A stretch of 14,635 bases of DNA from contig CAZJQD010000018.1 in NCBI GenBank assembly GCA_964548165.1, forward strand, positions 55,786 through 70,420, read 5' to 3'. Position 1 is the first letter of the stretch, and each line of letters starts with the position of its first letter. Both the position numbers and the translations under genes were made by a program. The notes below the pieces were generated by a model. That model saw only the letters and a list, made by a program, of their open reading frames with translations. It was not told the DNA's origin and searched no databases. Below, one piece after another: positions 14,348 through 14,635 of this stretch. This stretch comes from CAZJQD01 sp964548165 [NCBI: uncultured bacterium]. Its GTDB lineage: Bacteria; UBA8481.

Positions 14348-14354
14348 GAGGAGG
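14348..14354 (+). promoter_or_regulatory. Ribosome binding site of the ZnuC-type ATPase gene
   Basis: GAGGAGG lies four bases before the ATG at 14359 and fixes that start. Confidence 0.8.
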
Positions 14355-14358
14355 CGTC

Positions 14359-14635
14359 ATGAACGCTCCTCTCCTCACGATCGAGAACGTCCGCCTTGGC
14401 TATGACCGTCACACCGTCCTCGACGACGTGACGCTTCATCTCGCCCAGGGCGATATCCTCGGCCTCGTCGGGCCCAACGGCGCCGGCAAGACGACGCTCC
14501 TGCATGCCATCCTGGGAACCCTGGACCCGTTCGCGGGTTCGCTCACGTGGACGGGCGGGAGACGCGCGCGAATCGGATACGTTCCTCAACGCGAGCGTCT
14601 CGACACGCTCTGGCCGATGACCGTCCTCGATCTCG
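14359..14635 (+). CDS. Metal ABC transporter ATPase, ZnuC-type, 5' part (cut by window edge)
   Basis: The first 92 codons of an ABC ATPase. It begins MNAPLLTIENVRLGYDRHTV, with Walker A GPNGAGKTT at residues 38-46 and the Q-loop Gln77 in IGYVPQRERLD, the spacing and wording typical of zinc/manganese importers (ZnuC/MntB type). The signature motif and Walker B lie beyond the window. A strong GAGGAGG precedes the start. Its position right after the ZnuA-type gene supports the metal-import role, and a membrane permease gene (ZnuB type) should follow outside the window. Confidence 0.9.
   Translation, partial: MNAPLLTIENVRLGYDRHTVLDDVTLHLAQGDILGLVGPNGAGKTTLLHAILGTLDPFAGSLTWTGGRRARIGYVPQRERLDTLWPMTVLDL

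Noticed and set aside
1-14635. CRISPR arrays, tRNA or rRNA genes, prophage genes
   Set aside because: No regularly spaced repeats, cloverleaf-like sequences, rRNA motifs or phage proteins were seen in the window.

Overview
This window reads as a stretch of chromosome from a high-GC, Gram-negative (two-membrane) bacterium. The evidence is a putative outer-membrane porin ending in Phe, a periplasmic adaptor protein with a tripartite-type ABC exporter, and a periplasmic metal-binding protein. A REP-like palindrome of a style common in Acidobacteriota and similar soil or subsurface phyla is present, but I cannot assign a phylum from sequence alone. Genes are tightly packed, often with overlapping stop and start codons.

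Layout from left to right. (1) Bases 1-855: the 3' part of a D12-class adenine-specific DNA methyltransferase, cut by the window edge. (2) Bases 886-4713: a four-gene operon on the plus strand, tetR - HlyD-type adaptor - FtsX/DevC-type permease - MacB/LolD-type ATPase. Each junction has a 4-base stop/start overlap, and a perfect 9+9 bp inverted repeat just before tetR looks like the repressor's operator. Together this is a self-regulated efflux or export system. (3) Bases 4727-6600: a minus-strand patch of lower GC with an intact cytochrome P450. Upstream of it lies a collapsed remnant of an alcohol dehydrogenase and a thiamine-diphosphate 2-keto-acid decarboxylase. I read this as a former adh-kdc-P450 operon, probably acquired, whose first two genes were destroyed by deletions. 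(4) Bases 6684-6744: REP-like hairpins. (5) Bases 6803-9873, minus strand: a secreted type I pullulanase (GH13) followed closely by a small unknown ORF. (6) Bases 10025-11473, plus strand: SelO/YdiU protein adenylyltransferase, divergent from the pullulanase, with a good -10 box. (7) Bases 11489-11610: a 122-bp element bounded by perfect 22-bp inverted repeats, resembling a MITE or BIME. (8) Bases 11631-14635: a metal-uptake operon comprising a small His/Cys-containing secreted protein, a porin-like outer-membrane protein, a ZnuA/TroA-type binding protein, and the start of a ZnuC-type ATPase cut by the right edge. The cognate membrane permease is expected just outside.

No wholly new system is proven here. 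The best second-look items are the decarboxylase/dehydrogenase remnant, whose seams fall at short repeated motifs; the P450 lacking the usual I-helix acid; the 122-bp inverted-repeat element abutting the metal operon promoter; and the self-contained TetR-controlled exporter with its clear operator.
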